NCBI GenBank assembly: GCA_030642205.1
Contig: DAOWOF010000059.1
Location: forward strand, 1-10,684
DNA from: Desulfobacteraceae bacterium
GTDB lineage: Bacteria; Desulfobacterota; DSM-4660; Desulfatiglandales; Desulfatiglandaceae
Length of the DNA stretch: 10,684 nucleotides
Reading direction: 5' to 3'
Positions 1 through 7,731 of the stretch are shown here, piece by piece (the first letter of the stretch is position 1; the number at the start of each line of letters is the position of its first letter). The notes below the pieces were generated by a model. The model ran no database searches, had not been told where the DNA came from, and saw only the letters and a list, made by a program, of their open reading frames with translations. The position numbers were made by a program, and so were the translations under genes.

Positions 1-648
1 CAAAGACCACTGGCCCTTTTCTGATTCCAGAGATTTTAAGACCTGAGATGCCAAATTAAGCTGTGTACGTGATTGGAGATCTTTTGAATGAATGCCCGTA
101 ATAATCGGAAAATCGATTTCTTCTCCATCCTGGAGTTCCTTAAAAATCTTACCGTAAAAATCCATATAATAATAATGGTCAATTAAGACCAGGGCCGCTG
201 CTACCTCTTTTTTGGATTCAATGATTATAGTGTGGGGGAAACGTCTTTCTATCTGAACCGATTTGATCCATGGATGGCTTTCAATTTTTTCTTTCAAATC
301 ATTTAAGCGGATTGCCAATATGCTTATGCCATCTTCAAAATTGCAAATCTGGATAAGCTCCTGTTTTAGTTCTCCCTCTACTCCCTTGATTTCCAGCTTT
401 TTGAGCTCCAAATATGGAGATGTCAATAATAAATGATATCCAAAGATAAAAGAGAAGCTGATAGCAGCTATTATTGCAAAGAGGGAAAATATCTTGCAAA
501 AACTAAAAAAAATTCGTCGGATTATTGCAGGATTCCAGTTGTTTTGTCTAATTGGCCTTTTAGGGCCTCCCTGTGTCTGTAGGGCGGCCTTTCTCTTTTT
601 TGGTCTCTTCTTAACGACCTGGCCTGCTAAAACTGATTGCTTTTTCAT
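1..648 (-). CDS. ftsQ: Cell division protein FtsQ (DivIB family), 3' end outside window
   Basis: This is a bitopic inner-membrane divisome protein that links FtsB/FtsL with the other division proteins. The first 216 residues are present. They show a very basic cytoplasmic tail (residues 1-45, with KKRPKKRK at 13-20), one hydrophobic membrane span at about 46-75, and then a periplasmic POTRA domain at about 80-149. The POTRA domain carries the family hallmark HPWIKSVQIERRFPHT at 125-140. The start of the beta domain follows, with YYMDFYGKIF at 160-169. The ATG at 648 overlaps the murB stop codon (ATGA) and has AGGG (657-660) 8 bases upstream, which supports both the start and translational coupling. 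The C-terminal part runs past base 1. No ddl lies between murB and ftsQ, unlike in E. coli. Sequence identity is low, as usual for FtsQ, so the call rests on domain layout and position. Confidence 0.93.
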   Translation of the reverse strand, partial: MKKQSVLAGQVVKKRPKKRKAALQTQGGPKRPIRQNNWNPAIIRRIFFSFCKIFSLFAIIAAISFSFIFGYHLLLTSPYLELKKLEIKGVEGELKQELIQICNFEDGISILAIRLNDLKEKIESHPWIKSVQIERRFPHTIIIESKKEVAAALVLIDHYYYMDFYGKIFKELQDGEEIDFPIITGIHSKDLQSRTQLNLASQVLKSLESEKGQWSL

Positions 649-1562
649 ACTTCTTTCCCTACTACTACTATTTCAGGTTGTAGTTTTATCCCTTGACGGT
701 TTTCTATTGCTTCCTGAACCAAGGTAATTAAGGATGAGACATCTTTTGCCAGGGCATTTCCTGTGTTTATAATAAAATTGGCATGCTTTTCAGAAATCAT
801 GGCGCCTCCAAGAATTGTCCCTTTCAGGCCTGCTTCTTCAATCAGGCGGCCGGCATAATCATTTGCCGGATTTTTGAAAATAGAACCGGCGCAGGGATAG
901 TCGAGTGGCTGTGTCAGCTTGCGTTTTTTAAGATAATTTGTTATCTGTTTTTGTATAATAAGCTTGGATTGTCCTTCCAATTGAAAGTAGCAGCCAATGA
1001 TAACACTGCCTTGATCAATCATTAATTTTCGGTAATGAAAGTTGAGTGAATTCTTATCCCTGGTTAGTAATTGTCCTTGTCGATCAATTAGGTCTATTTT
1101 TTGGACATTATTGCCTATTTCCTGCCCAAAAGCACCGGCATTCATGGCAAGCGCTCCACCTATTGTGCCGGGAATTCCTGCCAGAAATTCCAGACCGCTC
1201 CAGCCTGACTTGAGGCACATAGTCAGAAAAGTATTGATTGAACAACCTGCCCCGACAAAGATTGTCAGCGAATTTTTATCTTTTACTTCAATGGCACCAA
1301 GGGACTTTTCCAGTACAATTACAACACCTGCAATGCCTTTATCCCTTACCAGAAGATTACTCCCCCGGCCAACTATCAAATAGGGTATCTTCTCCTGATT
1401 GAGAATAGATACCATCTTCTGCAATGTGATGAGGTCAGATGCACGATAAAGGGCTTCTGCTGGTCCTCCAACGCGGAAGGTAGTGTATTGACTCATGGGG
1501 CATTCAAATTCGATAGATGAGCCAGCTATTTTTGACAAGATATTTTTTTGATTACTATCCAT
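645..1562 (-). CDS. murB: UDP-N-acetylenolpyruvoylglucosamine reductase MurB
   Basis: This cytoplasmic FAD enzyme reduces UDP-GlcNAc-enolpyruvate to UDP-MurNAc with NADPH, the step before MurC. From the ATG at 1562 the protein has 305 residues. The FAD-binding part has VGRGSNLLVRD (65-75) and GIPGTIGGALAMNAGAFG (129-146). FHYR is at 175-178. The substrate domain has YPCAGSIFKNP, with the likely proton-donor Ser at 227, then SEKHANFIIN, and finally LQPEI with the conserved Glu at 297. The short length suggests the type II MurB class, which lacks the extra loop of E. coli MurB. An in-frame TTG at 1568 would add two residues, but the GAAAG sequence at 1570-1574 is spaced correctly only for the ATG. 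The gap to the murC stop is 16 bases, and the gene's own TGA overlaps the ftsQ ATG by 4 bases. All key residues seen are intact. Confidence 0.97.
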   Translation of the reverse strand: MDSNQKNILSKIAGSSIEFECPMSQYTTFRVGGPAEALYRASDLITLQKMVSILNQEKIPYLIVGRGSNLLVRDKGIAGVVIVLEKSLGAIEVKDKNSLTIFVGAGCSINTFLTMCLKSGWSGLEFLAGIPGTIGGALAMNAGAFGQEIGNNVQKIDLIDRQGQLLTRDKNSLNFHYRKLMIDQGSVIIGCYFQLEGQSKLIIQKQITNYLKKRKLTQPLDYPCAGSIFKNPANDYAGRLIEEAGLKGTILGGAMISEKHANFIINTGNALAKDVSSLITLVQEAIENRQGIKLQPEIVVVGKEV

Positions 1563-1569
1563 TGTCAAT

Positions 1570-1574
1570 CTTTC
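1570..1574 (-). promoter_or_regulatory. murB ribosome binding site (decides start)
   Basis: GAAAG on the minus strand lies 7 bases before the ATG at 1562 but only 1 base before the in-frame TTG at 1568. This spacing favours the ATG. The match to a Shine-Dalgarno core is modest (GAAAG rather than GGAGG). Confidence 0.5.
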
Positions 1575-1578
1575 GGTT

Positions 1579-2955
1579 TTATAGCCTCTCCAGTAAGTCC
1601 AGACCTGTTTTATAGATATTTCCTGCCCCGAGTGTCATTACAAGATCCCCTGGTCTGACCATGGACAGGATAGCTTCAAGAATTTCAGCTGTTCCTTCAT
1701 AAGAGGATACATTTTTATGTCCATGTTCTTTAATACTTTGAGCCAGGGTTGCAGCGCTTATTCCGGGTAGAGGTTTTTCTCCGGCAGCAAATATTGGAGC
1801 TACTAATAAGATATCCGCTTCATTAGAGCTGAGCACGAAACGATCAAACAGCTCATTGGTTCTGCTAAAACGATGAGGTTGAAATACTACTAACAAACGT
1901 CTATCCGGCCAGCATTCCCTGGCAGTTTTAAGTGTGGGAATAATTTCATTTGGATGGTGCCCATAGTCATCCAATACTAATATGTCTCCTTTTTTACCTT
2001 TTATCTGGAATCTCCGGGCCAGGCCCCCAAGATTTCTGAGGCCATTCCTGATTATTTCAATATCAAGGTCCAGCTCCAGACCAACGGCAGTAGCTGCAAG
2101 GGCATTAAGGGCATTATGTTCCCCTGGCATACCCACTTTGATTCGACCTAATGAACGATTATGGAAAAGGACTTCAAAACTAACCTCAGAAGTGGATTTT
2201 TCCATATCTTTTATCTGTAAATCGGCCTGGGAAACCATGCCATAGGTCAGATATTTCTTTTTTAGCTGAGGGATTATCCCCTGAATCTCCTCGTTATCCA
2301 GGCATAGGATAGAAGTTCCATAGAAAGGAACATTATTAATAAAATCAACAAAATTTTTTCTCATGGTATCCATATCGCCATAATGGTCGAGATGCTCGTT
2401 GTCCAGATTGGTTACTACTGCCAGAGTTGGTGAGAGACTAAGAAAGGATCCGTCACTTTCATCTGCCTCAGCAAGCAGAATATCTCCCTGCCCAAGTTTG
2501 GCATTTGAGCCATTCCAGATATCAAGCCGACCTCCGATTACGACTGTGGGATCCAGCTGGCCACAGTTCAGGATAGATGCAACCATAGAGGTTGTTGTGG
2601 TCTTTCCGTGGGCTCCCGCAATGGCTATTCCATATTTGAGCCGCATTAATTCAGCCAACATCTCAGCTCTTGGTATAACCGGAACATGTTGATCTACGGC
2701 TCCAATGATTTCAGGATTCTCAAAACTTACCGCAGATGAATAGACCACCACATCAGCCCCTGCCGCGTAGTGCTGTTTATGACCCTCAAAAATATGACAT
2801 CCAAGATCGGAGAGACGCCTGGTGACTTCAGTCTTTTTAAGATCAGAGCCGCTTATCTTATATCCAAGATTGACCAGAAGTTCGGCAATGCCGCTCATTC
2901 CGATTCCCCCAATCCCTACAAAATGAATGTGTTTTGTTTTCCCAAAATTTTTCAT
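1579..2955 (-). CDS. murC: UDP-N-acetylmuramate--L-alanine ligase MurC
   Basis: MurC is a cytoplasmic Mur ligase that uses ATP to add L-alanine to UDP-MurNAc, the first stem-peptide residue. Its 458 residues match the family length. The UDP-binding N-terminal domain has HFVGIGGIGMSGIAE (11-25). The central ATPase domain has the P-loop GAHGKTTTT (114-122), EADESDGSF (163-171) and TNLDNEHLDHY (182-192). GEHNALNALAA (278-288) and ARRF (313-316) lead into the C-terminal domain, which has DDYGHHPNEI (329-338), FQPHRFSRT (358-366) and GAGNIY (443-448). These motifs separate MurC from the other Mur ligases in the operon. The ATG shares one base with the murG stop (TAATG), so translation probably reinitiates there. 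A purine-rich AAGGA lies well upstream, at about 19 bases, and is weak as a ribosome site. murB follows after 16 bases. Confidence 0.98.
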   Translation of the reverse strand: MKNFGKTKHIHFVGIGGIGMSGIAELLVNLGYKISGSDLKKTEVTRRLSDLGCHIFEGHKQHYAAGADVVVYSSAVSFENPEIIGAVDQHVPVIPRAEMLAELMRLKYGIAIAGAHGKTTTTSMVASILNCGQLDPTVVIGGRLDIWNGSNAKLGQGDILLAEADESDGSFLSLSPTLAVVTNLDNEHLDHYGDMDTMRKNFVDFINNVPFYGTSILCLDNEEIQGIIPQLKKKYLTYGMVSQADLQIKDMEKSTSEVSFEVLFHNRSLGRIKVGMPGEHNALNALAATAVGLELDLDIEIIRNGLRNLGGLARRFQIKGKKGDILVLDDYGHHPNEIIPTLKTARECWPDRRLLVVFQPHRFSRTNELFDRFVLSSNEADILLVAPIFAAGEKPLPGISAATLAQSIKEHGHKNVSSYEGTAEILEAILSMVRPGDLVMTLGAGNIYKTGLDLLERL

Positions 2956-4103
2956 TATTGGCGTCGACTCTTATCCTTTTCCTGGCAGCTGGTCAATAAC
3001 CGATTTACAATATCCATGGCAGCATCAGGCCTGCCAAATTTACGGGCCAGTTCTCCCATTTTTATCAGGCCTGGGCGATTATCCATATATCTCATAATAA
3101 GGTCTCCGAGAGACTTTCCATCCAAATGATCCTGCATCACCACCTCTGCGCCGCCTGCCCTGGCAAGAGTCTCGGCATTTACCTTTTGATGCTGATTTGT
3201 TGCGTAGGGATAGGGAATCAAGATGGAAGGCTTTCCCAATACTGCCAGCTCAAAGATAGTGGAAGCCCCGGCCCTGCTTATTATAAGGTCAGCCTGATTA
3301 TAGGCTGTGGTCATATCATGAATAAAGGGTGATATCTGTCCTTTTAATCCTCGATTACGATATTCTTGTGATACTCTGTCATAGTCTGCCTTTCCTGTTT
3401 GGTGTGCTACATCTATCTTCTTGCCCAGACCATTCAGATATTCCAATGCAACTACAAATGCCTCATTAATGGCCCTTGCTCCCTGACTGCCTCCCAGGAT
3501 CATGACCTGAAATATATCTTGCTTATGCGAACTTTTTGTTTCCTTAAGCAAATCTTGTCTCACAGGATTTCCGGTCATTATGATATTTTTGGATTTAAGA
3601 AAACCTCGACTTTCTTCAAAAGAGATAAAAACTTGCTCAACAAATCTTGCCAACATACGATTGGTCAGGCCTGGATAGGAATTTTGTTCATGAATCGCAG
3701 TATGAATCCCCATGTATTTTGCCGCCAGACAGACAGGGCCTGATGAATATCCTCCCATTCCCAGAACAAGCTCCGGATTTATTTGTCTTATTAAAGAAAT
3801 GGCCTGAAAAAGGCTGCGGGGCAATTTGATTAATGCCGGAATCACTTTGCTCAATTCACGACCATTGATACCCTCCACCTCTATGTTTCTGACTTTATAA
3901 CCATAGTTGGCAAGAATCTGATCTTCCATCCTTTTATGGCCGGTAACAAAATATATGTCAGAATTATTTAACCTTTTTTCCAGCTCCTGTGCTACAGCGA
4001 TCCCTGGAAAGAGATGTCCCCCTGTCCCTCCTCCTGCTATTATGCAGCAAAGATCAAAGGAAGATGCTTCATCTGTCTTGGCGCTGGGTGCAAGGTTCTG
4101 CAT
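2955..4103 (-). CDS. murG: UDP-GlcNAc:lipid I N-acetylglucosaminyltransferase MurG
   Basis: MurG is a GT-B fold glycosyltransferase on the inner face of the membrane that adds GlcNAc to lipid I, giving lipid II. The protein has 382 residues. The N-terminal domain has the glycine-rich GGTGGHLFPGIA (25-36), GMGGYSSGP (115-123) and HEQNSYPG (138-145). TGNPVR (177-182) marks the linker. The C-terminal UDP-GlcNAc domain has LGGSQGARAIN (203-213), SRAGASTIFEL (276-286) and PYPYATNQHQKVNA (297-310). The GGTGGH loop starts about 12-15 residues later than is usual. No ATG, GTG or TTG in frame lies between the chosen start and the loop, so the extension appears real. The start also has AAAGGG (4112-4117) 8 bases upstream. 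It begins 5 bases after ftsW, and its TAA overlaps the murC ATG by one base. Confidence 0.98.
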   Translation of the reverse strand: MQNLAPSAKTDEASSFDLCCIIAGGGTGGHLFPGIAVAQELEKRLNNSDIYFVTGHKRMEDQILANYGYKVRNIEVEGINGRELSKVIPALIKLPRSLFQAISLIRQINPELVLGMGGYSSGPVCLAAKYMGIHTAIHEQNSYPGLTNRMLARFVEQVFISFEESRGFLKSKNIIMTGNPVRQDLLKETKSSHKQDIFQVMILGGSQGARAINEAFVVALEYLNGLGKKIDVAHQTGKADYDRVSQEYRNRGLKGQISPFIHDMTTAYNQADLIISRAGASTIFELAVLGKPSILIPYPYATNQHQKVNAETLARAGGAEVVMQDHLDGKSLGDLIMRYMDNRPGLIKMGELARKFGRPDAAMDIVNRLLTSCQEKDKSRRQ

Positions 4104-4108
4104 TCAAA

Positions 4109-5221
4109 TTACCCTTTGTTTTTTGACGAGATATTTAGAAGAATTCCAATAATCAGGAGATTCGTAACAAGGGATGACCCTCCATAGCTTAAAAATGGCA
4201 AGGCCAGGCCTTTGGTAGGCAATAATCCCATTACAACTGCCATATTTATCAGCACCTGGAGTCCAAAGAGGGAGGTCAAACTGAAAGCCAGATAAGTACT
4301 ATATAGATCCCTTGCCTCCAGGGCGATCTTAAATCCCCTAAAAATGATACAGCCAAAAAGGAAAATGATAATAAGAACGCCAATAAAACCTAGTTCTTCT
4401 CCGGCAATTGAAAGAATAAAATCGGTATGTGCTTCAGGTAAATAGAATAATTTTTGTTTGCTTTCGCCCAGGCCTTCCCCAAAGATACCTCCTGATCCAA
4501 AGGCCAGAAAGGAATGGATGATCTGAAAACCATGAGTATGAGGGTATTTCCATGGGTCAAGATAAGCAAGTATTCTCTCAATCCTGTAGCTTGCGCCTAA
4601 GATGAGAAAGTATACGATGCAGGAGGAACCCAACATCAAGTATGCTATATGCTTTTTTCTTGCTCCTCCAACAAAAAGGGCCAGCATGGTACAGGATGCG
4701 ATAATAGCTGCTGTTCCGAGGTCTGGCTGATGAAGGATTAATGCCATGAAAAATACTGTTACGATAAGATGGGGCAGGACACCCTTTGCAAAGGTGCCCA
4801 TATGAAGTCCTTTTTTTCTAATGGAATAAGAGATATAAAGAGCTAGAGTAAATTTGGCAAATTCTGATGGTTGAATGGAATAGGCCCCTATGCGTATCCA
4901 TCGACATGCCCCTCCAACTTTATGCCCAATTCCAGGGATATAAAGTGCTGCCAGCAAAATAATGCTTACAATCAAAAGAGGATAAGTGAGTTTCAAGAAA
5001 ATATTGACTGGGGTATGCTTGGCCAATATCATGATTCCCAGGCCAAAGACACAGAAAAGTGCTTGGCGTTTGAAGAAAAAACAGCTGTCCCCCAGTTGGC
5101 GAGCTGCCATATTGGAACTGGTGCTATAGACCATTAACAATCCCAAAACTATTAAAAATATCGTAGGGATCAGAATCATATAATCATAACTGGTGGTTAA
5201 TTCATTTTTTTTATCCACCAT
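4109..5221 (-). CDS. ftsW: Septal peptidoglycan glycosyltransferase FtsW (SEDS family)
   Basis: FtsW is a polytopic inner-membrane enzyme that polymerises lipid II at the septum together with its class B PBP partner. Its 370 residues hold about ten hydrophobic segments. The first is at about 14-34 and ends in MVYSTSS. Family motifs are RWIRIGAYSIQPSEFAK (107-123), HQPDLGTA (164-171), LDPWKYP (221-227), LPEAHTDFI (261-269) and GLLPTKGLALPFLSYGGSS (332-350). The Asp in HTDF (267) matches the aspartate regarded as essential in SEDS polymerases. FtsW rather than RodA is supported by the position between murD and murG. The ATG at 5221 overlaps the murD end by 11 bases. AAAGGA (5227-5232) lies 5 bases before it and 8 bases before an in-frame GTG at 5218, so the true protein may be one residue shorter. 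The usual GARRWI reads GACRWI here (Cys106). Confidence 0.96.
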   Translation of the reverse strand: MVDKKNELTTSYDYMILIPTIFLIVLGLLMVYSTSSNMAARQLGDSCFFFKRQALFCVFGLGIMILAKHTPVNIFLKLTYPLLIVSIILLAALYIPGIGHKVGGACRWIRIGAYSIQPSEFAKFTLALYISYSIRKKGLHMGTFAKGVLPHLIVTVFFMALILHQPDLGTAAIIASCTMLALFVGGARKKHIAYLMLGSSCIVYFLILGASYRIERILAYLDPWKYPHTHGFQIIHSFLAFGSGGIFGEGLGESKQKLFYLPEAHTDFILSIAGEELGFIGVLIIIFLFGCIIFRGFKIALEARDLYSTYLAFSLTSLFGLQVLINMAVVMGLLPTKGLALPFLSYGGSSLVTNLLIIGILLNISSKNKG

Positions 5222-6587
5222 ATAATTCCTTTACCGCGGAGCTAAAAACCCTGCCGCGATGGATATAATCGGAAAACATATCAAAGCTGGAACAGGCTGG
5301 CGCCAGCAGAACCATATCTCCTTTTTTTGCCTCTGAAAAGGCAAGAGATACCGCCTCTTTCATATTATTGGCACTGGAGACTGGCAGATGGTCGTTAAAA
5401 GCTGAAGCCATAGAATCCCGGGCTTCTCCCATAAGGATTGCCTTTTTGACCCTGCCTTTGCAGGCCTTGACCAGAGCTATATAATCGGCGCCTTTAGGTC
5501 GTCCCCCTGCAATTAGTATTAAGGGTCTGGTGAAACTCATAACTGCCTTTATTGCGGCATCAACATTGGTGGCTTTGGAATCATTTATAAAGGTAACACC
5601 TCTTACCTCCCCTACTTGTTCCAGCCTGTTGGGAAGTCCTTTAAAGGTAGAGATGCTTTTTTTTATCTGGTCGGGTTTAATCAAGAGAATCAACCCGCAT
5701 AGCACAACGCCAATGAGATTTAGTATATTATGGTCTCCTGACAAGGTGAAGGAATCAAGGCTAAAGGCATATTCTCTACGGTTCTCCAGGCATACCTTTA
5801 TCTTTCTGTCCTCTATATATGCATGCCGACCTTTTCTTTTTTTCATTCCAAAACGGAGGATCTTGACCTTGTTAGAGGGATTAAAGGCATTAAGCCTTGG
5901 ATCATCATCATTTAAGATAAGGACCTTTTTATCATCTTGATTCTTACATATGCTAAATTTGGATTGGATATAAGATTCATAATCAGGATAACGATCCAGA
6001 TGGTCGGGAGAGATGTTAAGTATAATGGAAACAAAGGGACAAAATTTATCAATGGTATCCAGTTGATAGCTGCTTAGTTCCAGCACGAGCAAATCAACAT
6101 CCTCTTCCATAACCACATGGGCCATAAGGGGGATGCCTATATTTCCGCCTACAAATACCTTGAATCCGGCATCCTTCAGCATCACTCCGATCAACTCAGT
6201 AACTGTGGTCTTGCCATTAGTCCCGGTAATCGCTATTATTGGAATATTGACCAGACTTGCGGCAAATTCCATTTCTCCAATCACAGGGATACCCTTATTG
6301 GCGGCAAGTTGCAGTACTTTGATATCTCCTGGTATGCCTGGACTGATAATTATCAAATCCGCGTTCGTAAATGTTTCTTCCTTATGCCCTCCAGTTTCAA
6401 TCCTGACGTCCAGATCCCGGAGTTTATTTACAAGATCCGGCTTTAGTTGAGCAAGTGGAAGTTTATCACTAACTGTTACCATGGCACCGGACAAGGCCAG
6501 CCACCTGGCAGTAAAGTAACCTGAGACGCCCAGTCCTGCTACTACTGCCTTTTGGCCCTTATAATTTATTTCACGGTTAGTTGACAT
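5211..6587 (-). CDS. murD: UDP-N-acetylmuramoyl-L-alanine--D-glutamate ligase MurD
   Basis: MurD is a cytoplasmic ATP-dependent ligase that adds D-glutamate to UDP-MurNAc-L-Ala. It has 458 residues. The N-terminal UDP-binding domain has VAGLGVSGYFTARWL (16-30) and ISPGIPGD (81-88). The ATPase domain has GTNGKTTVTEL (122-132), LELSSYQL (169-176), NISPDHLDRY (191-200) and Lys210 in the SK pair, the expected carbamylated lysine. The C-terminal domain has FINDSKATN (333-341), GGRPKGAD (361-368) and LLAPACSSFDMF (427-438). The usual PHR motif reads PNR (319-321), so the conserved His is Asn, while the invariant Arg is kept. The ATG at 6587 is the only good start before the Rossmann motif. Its nearest Shine-Dalgarno core, AGGAG at 6603-6607, is 15 bases away, which is unusually far. 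The 3' end overlaps ftsW by 11 bases. Confidence 0.97.
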   Translation of the reverse strand: MSTNREINYKGQKAVVAGLGVSGYFTARWLALSGAMVTVSDKLPLAQLKPDLVNKLRDLDVRIETGGHKEETFTNADLIIISPGIPGDIKVLQLAANKGIPVIGEMEFAASLVNIPIIAITGTNGKTTVTELIGVMLKDAGFKVFVGGNIGIPLMAHVVMEEDVDLLVLELSSYQLDTIDKFCPFVSIILNISPDHLDRYPDYESYIQSKFSICKNQDDKKVLILNDDDPRLNAFNPSNKVKILRFGMKKRKGRHAYIEDRKIKVCLENRREYAFSLDSFTLSGDHNILNLIGVVLCGLILLIKPDQIKKSISTFKGLPNRLEQVGEVRGVTFINDSKATNVDAAIKAVMSFTRPLILIAGGRPKGADYIALVKACKGRVKKAILMGEARDSMASAFNDHLPVSSANNMKEAVSLAFSEAKKGDMVLLAPACSSFDMFSDYIHRGRVFSSAVKELYGG

Positions 6588-6648
6588 GGTACCAGATAAA
6601 ATCTCCTGAATAAATATAGCTTTTTATGGTTTATAAATAATGTCCTTT
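6588..6648 (-). promoter_or_regulatory. 61-base AT-rich mraY-murD spacer with distant Shine-Dalgarno
   Basis: This is the second largest gap in the operon. It carries a clear AGGAG at 6603-6607, but 15 bases from the murD ATG. It ends in the palindrome GGTACC next to the start. No open frame of note, convincing promoter or terminator was seen. A short AT-rich sequence at 6628-6643 is an inverted copy of the mraY leader. Confidence 0.4.
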
Positions 6649-7728
6649 TTATCTCAATTTCAAGGTACCGAGAGACAAGAGGGCCAATACAATAGAGATA
6701 ATCCAGAAACGGACGATTACCTTTGGCTCAGGCCACCCCTTTAATTCAAAGTGGTGATGAATAGGCGCCATACGGAAGATCCTTTGACCTCCGGTCAATT
6801 TGAAGTAGGCAACCTGAAATATGACCGAAAGGGTTTCAAAAACAAACAGGCCTCCTACCAGGATAAGCACCACTTCCTGCTTGGTTATAATGGCAATAGT
6901 TCCCAATCCCGCACCAAGCGACAGGGATCCTACATCTCCCATGAAAACCTCGGCTGGATAGGCGTTGTACCATAAAAAACCTAGCCCTGCGCCTGCGACA
7001 GCTCCGCAAAGTACAGATAGTTCCCCGACTCCGGCAATGTAGGGGATCTGCAAATAAGAGGCTATTGTCGTATGTCCTGCCAGATAAGAGAAAACCAGAT
7101 AGCTGGTAAATGCCACAATAATAGGACTGATTGCCAGGCCATCCAGACCATCTGTCAGGTTAACCGCATTGGAACTGCCTACAATGATAAAAACGATCAC
7201 CAGGATATATGCCTTGCCCAGATCAGGGGTAATTGTTTTAAAAAAAGGCAGATTCAGGGACGAGTCAAAATCTGTAAAGCTAAACAGGAACAAAGCTACT
7301 ATAAGGGATATAATAATCTGGAGTGAGAATTTTGCTATGGCGCTTAGCCCCTGGCTATTTTGCCTGCGAATCTTCAAATAATCGTCCATGAAGCCAATAA
7401 ATCCAAAGGAGATTACTACGAAAAGCACAATCCAGATATAGATATTTTGCAGATCAGCCCAAAACATACTGGCAATGATAATGGCTGCCAGGATCAGACA
7501 TCCACCCATGGTTGGAGTTCCCTGTTTTGCCAGATGCTCGGGAGGGCCGTCTTCACGAATGAATTGCCTTATCTGCATTGACTTTAGTTTACCTATCACC
7601 CATTCCCCAAAGATTAAGGATATCAAAAGAGCTGTAAGGGTCGCTAAAATAGTCCTGAAGGTCAGGTAGCGGAAGACATTCAACCAGGAAATGTCCACAT
7701 GAAATAAATATAATAGTTTATAAAACAT
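6649..7728 (-). CDS. mraY: Phospho-N-acetylmuramoyl-pentapeptide-transferase MraY
   Basis: MraY is an integral membrane enzyme that transfers phospho-MurNAc-pentapeptide from UDP to undecaprenyl phosphate, making lipid I. Its 359 residues match the family length, with about ten membrane segments. The N-terminus FHVDISWLNVFRYLTFRT (9-26) fits the family start closely and fixes the ATG. Signature motifs are KQGTPTMGG (68-76), FMDDYLKI with Asp115/Asp116 (113-120), NLTDGLDGLA with Asp193/Asp196 (190-199), FMGDVGSLSLG with Asp265 (262-272) and APIHHHFELKGWPE (321-334). All catalytic and magnesium-binding residues are intact. GAGG (7742-7745) is 13 bases before the start, rather far, and directly abuts a stem-loop at 7746-7770. 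An imperfect AT-rich dyad also surrounds the start codon. Its upstream spacer is unusual (see the 7732-7884 entries). murD follows after 61 bases. Confidence 0.98.
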   Translation of the reverse strand: MFYKLLYLFHVDISWLNVFRYLTFRTILATLTALLISLIFGEWVIGKLKSMQIRQFIREDGPPEHLAKQGTPTMGGCLILAAIIIASMFWADLQNIYIWIVLFVVISFGFIGFMDDYLKIRRQNSQGLSAIAKFSLQIIISLIVALFLFSFTDFDSSLNLPFFKTITPDLGKAYILVIVFIIVGSSNAVNLTDGLDGLAISPIIVAFTSYLVFSYLAGHTTIASYLQIPYIAGVGELSVLCGAVAGAGLGFLWYNAYPAEVFMGDVGSLSLGAGLGTIAIITKQEVVLILVGGLFVFETLSVIFQVAYFKLTGGQRIFRMAPIHHHFELKGWPEPKVIVRFWIISIVLALLSLGTLKLR

Positions 7729-7731
7729 GTA

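Noticed and set aside
494..727. Plus-strand hydrophobic open frame opposite ftsQ and murB
   Set aside because: Its hydrophobicity comes from reading the lysine-rich FtsQ tail backwards (AAG/AAA becoming CTT/TTT). It is a shadow frame.
2770..3129. Plus-strand open frame of 119 codons across the murC-murG junction
   Set aside because: It is antisense to two clear genes with intact motifs and has no recognisable protein features.
4390..4581. Minus-strand open frame of 63 codons inside ftsW
   Set aside because: It is an out-of-frame shadow within the intact ftsW coding sequence.
5530..5940. Plus-strand open frame of 136 codons opposite murD
   Set aside because: It lies wholly within murD on the opposite strand, is rich in Ser, Leu and Thr as expected of an antisense frame, and shows no domain or ribosome site.
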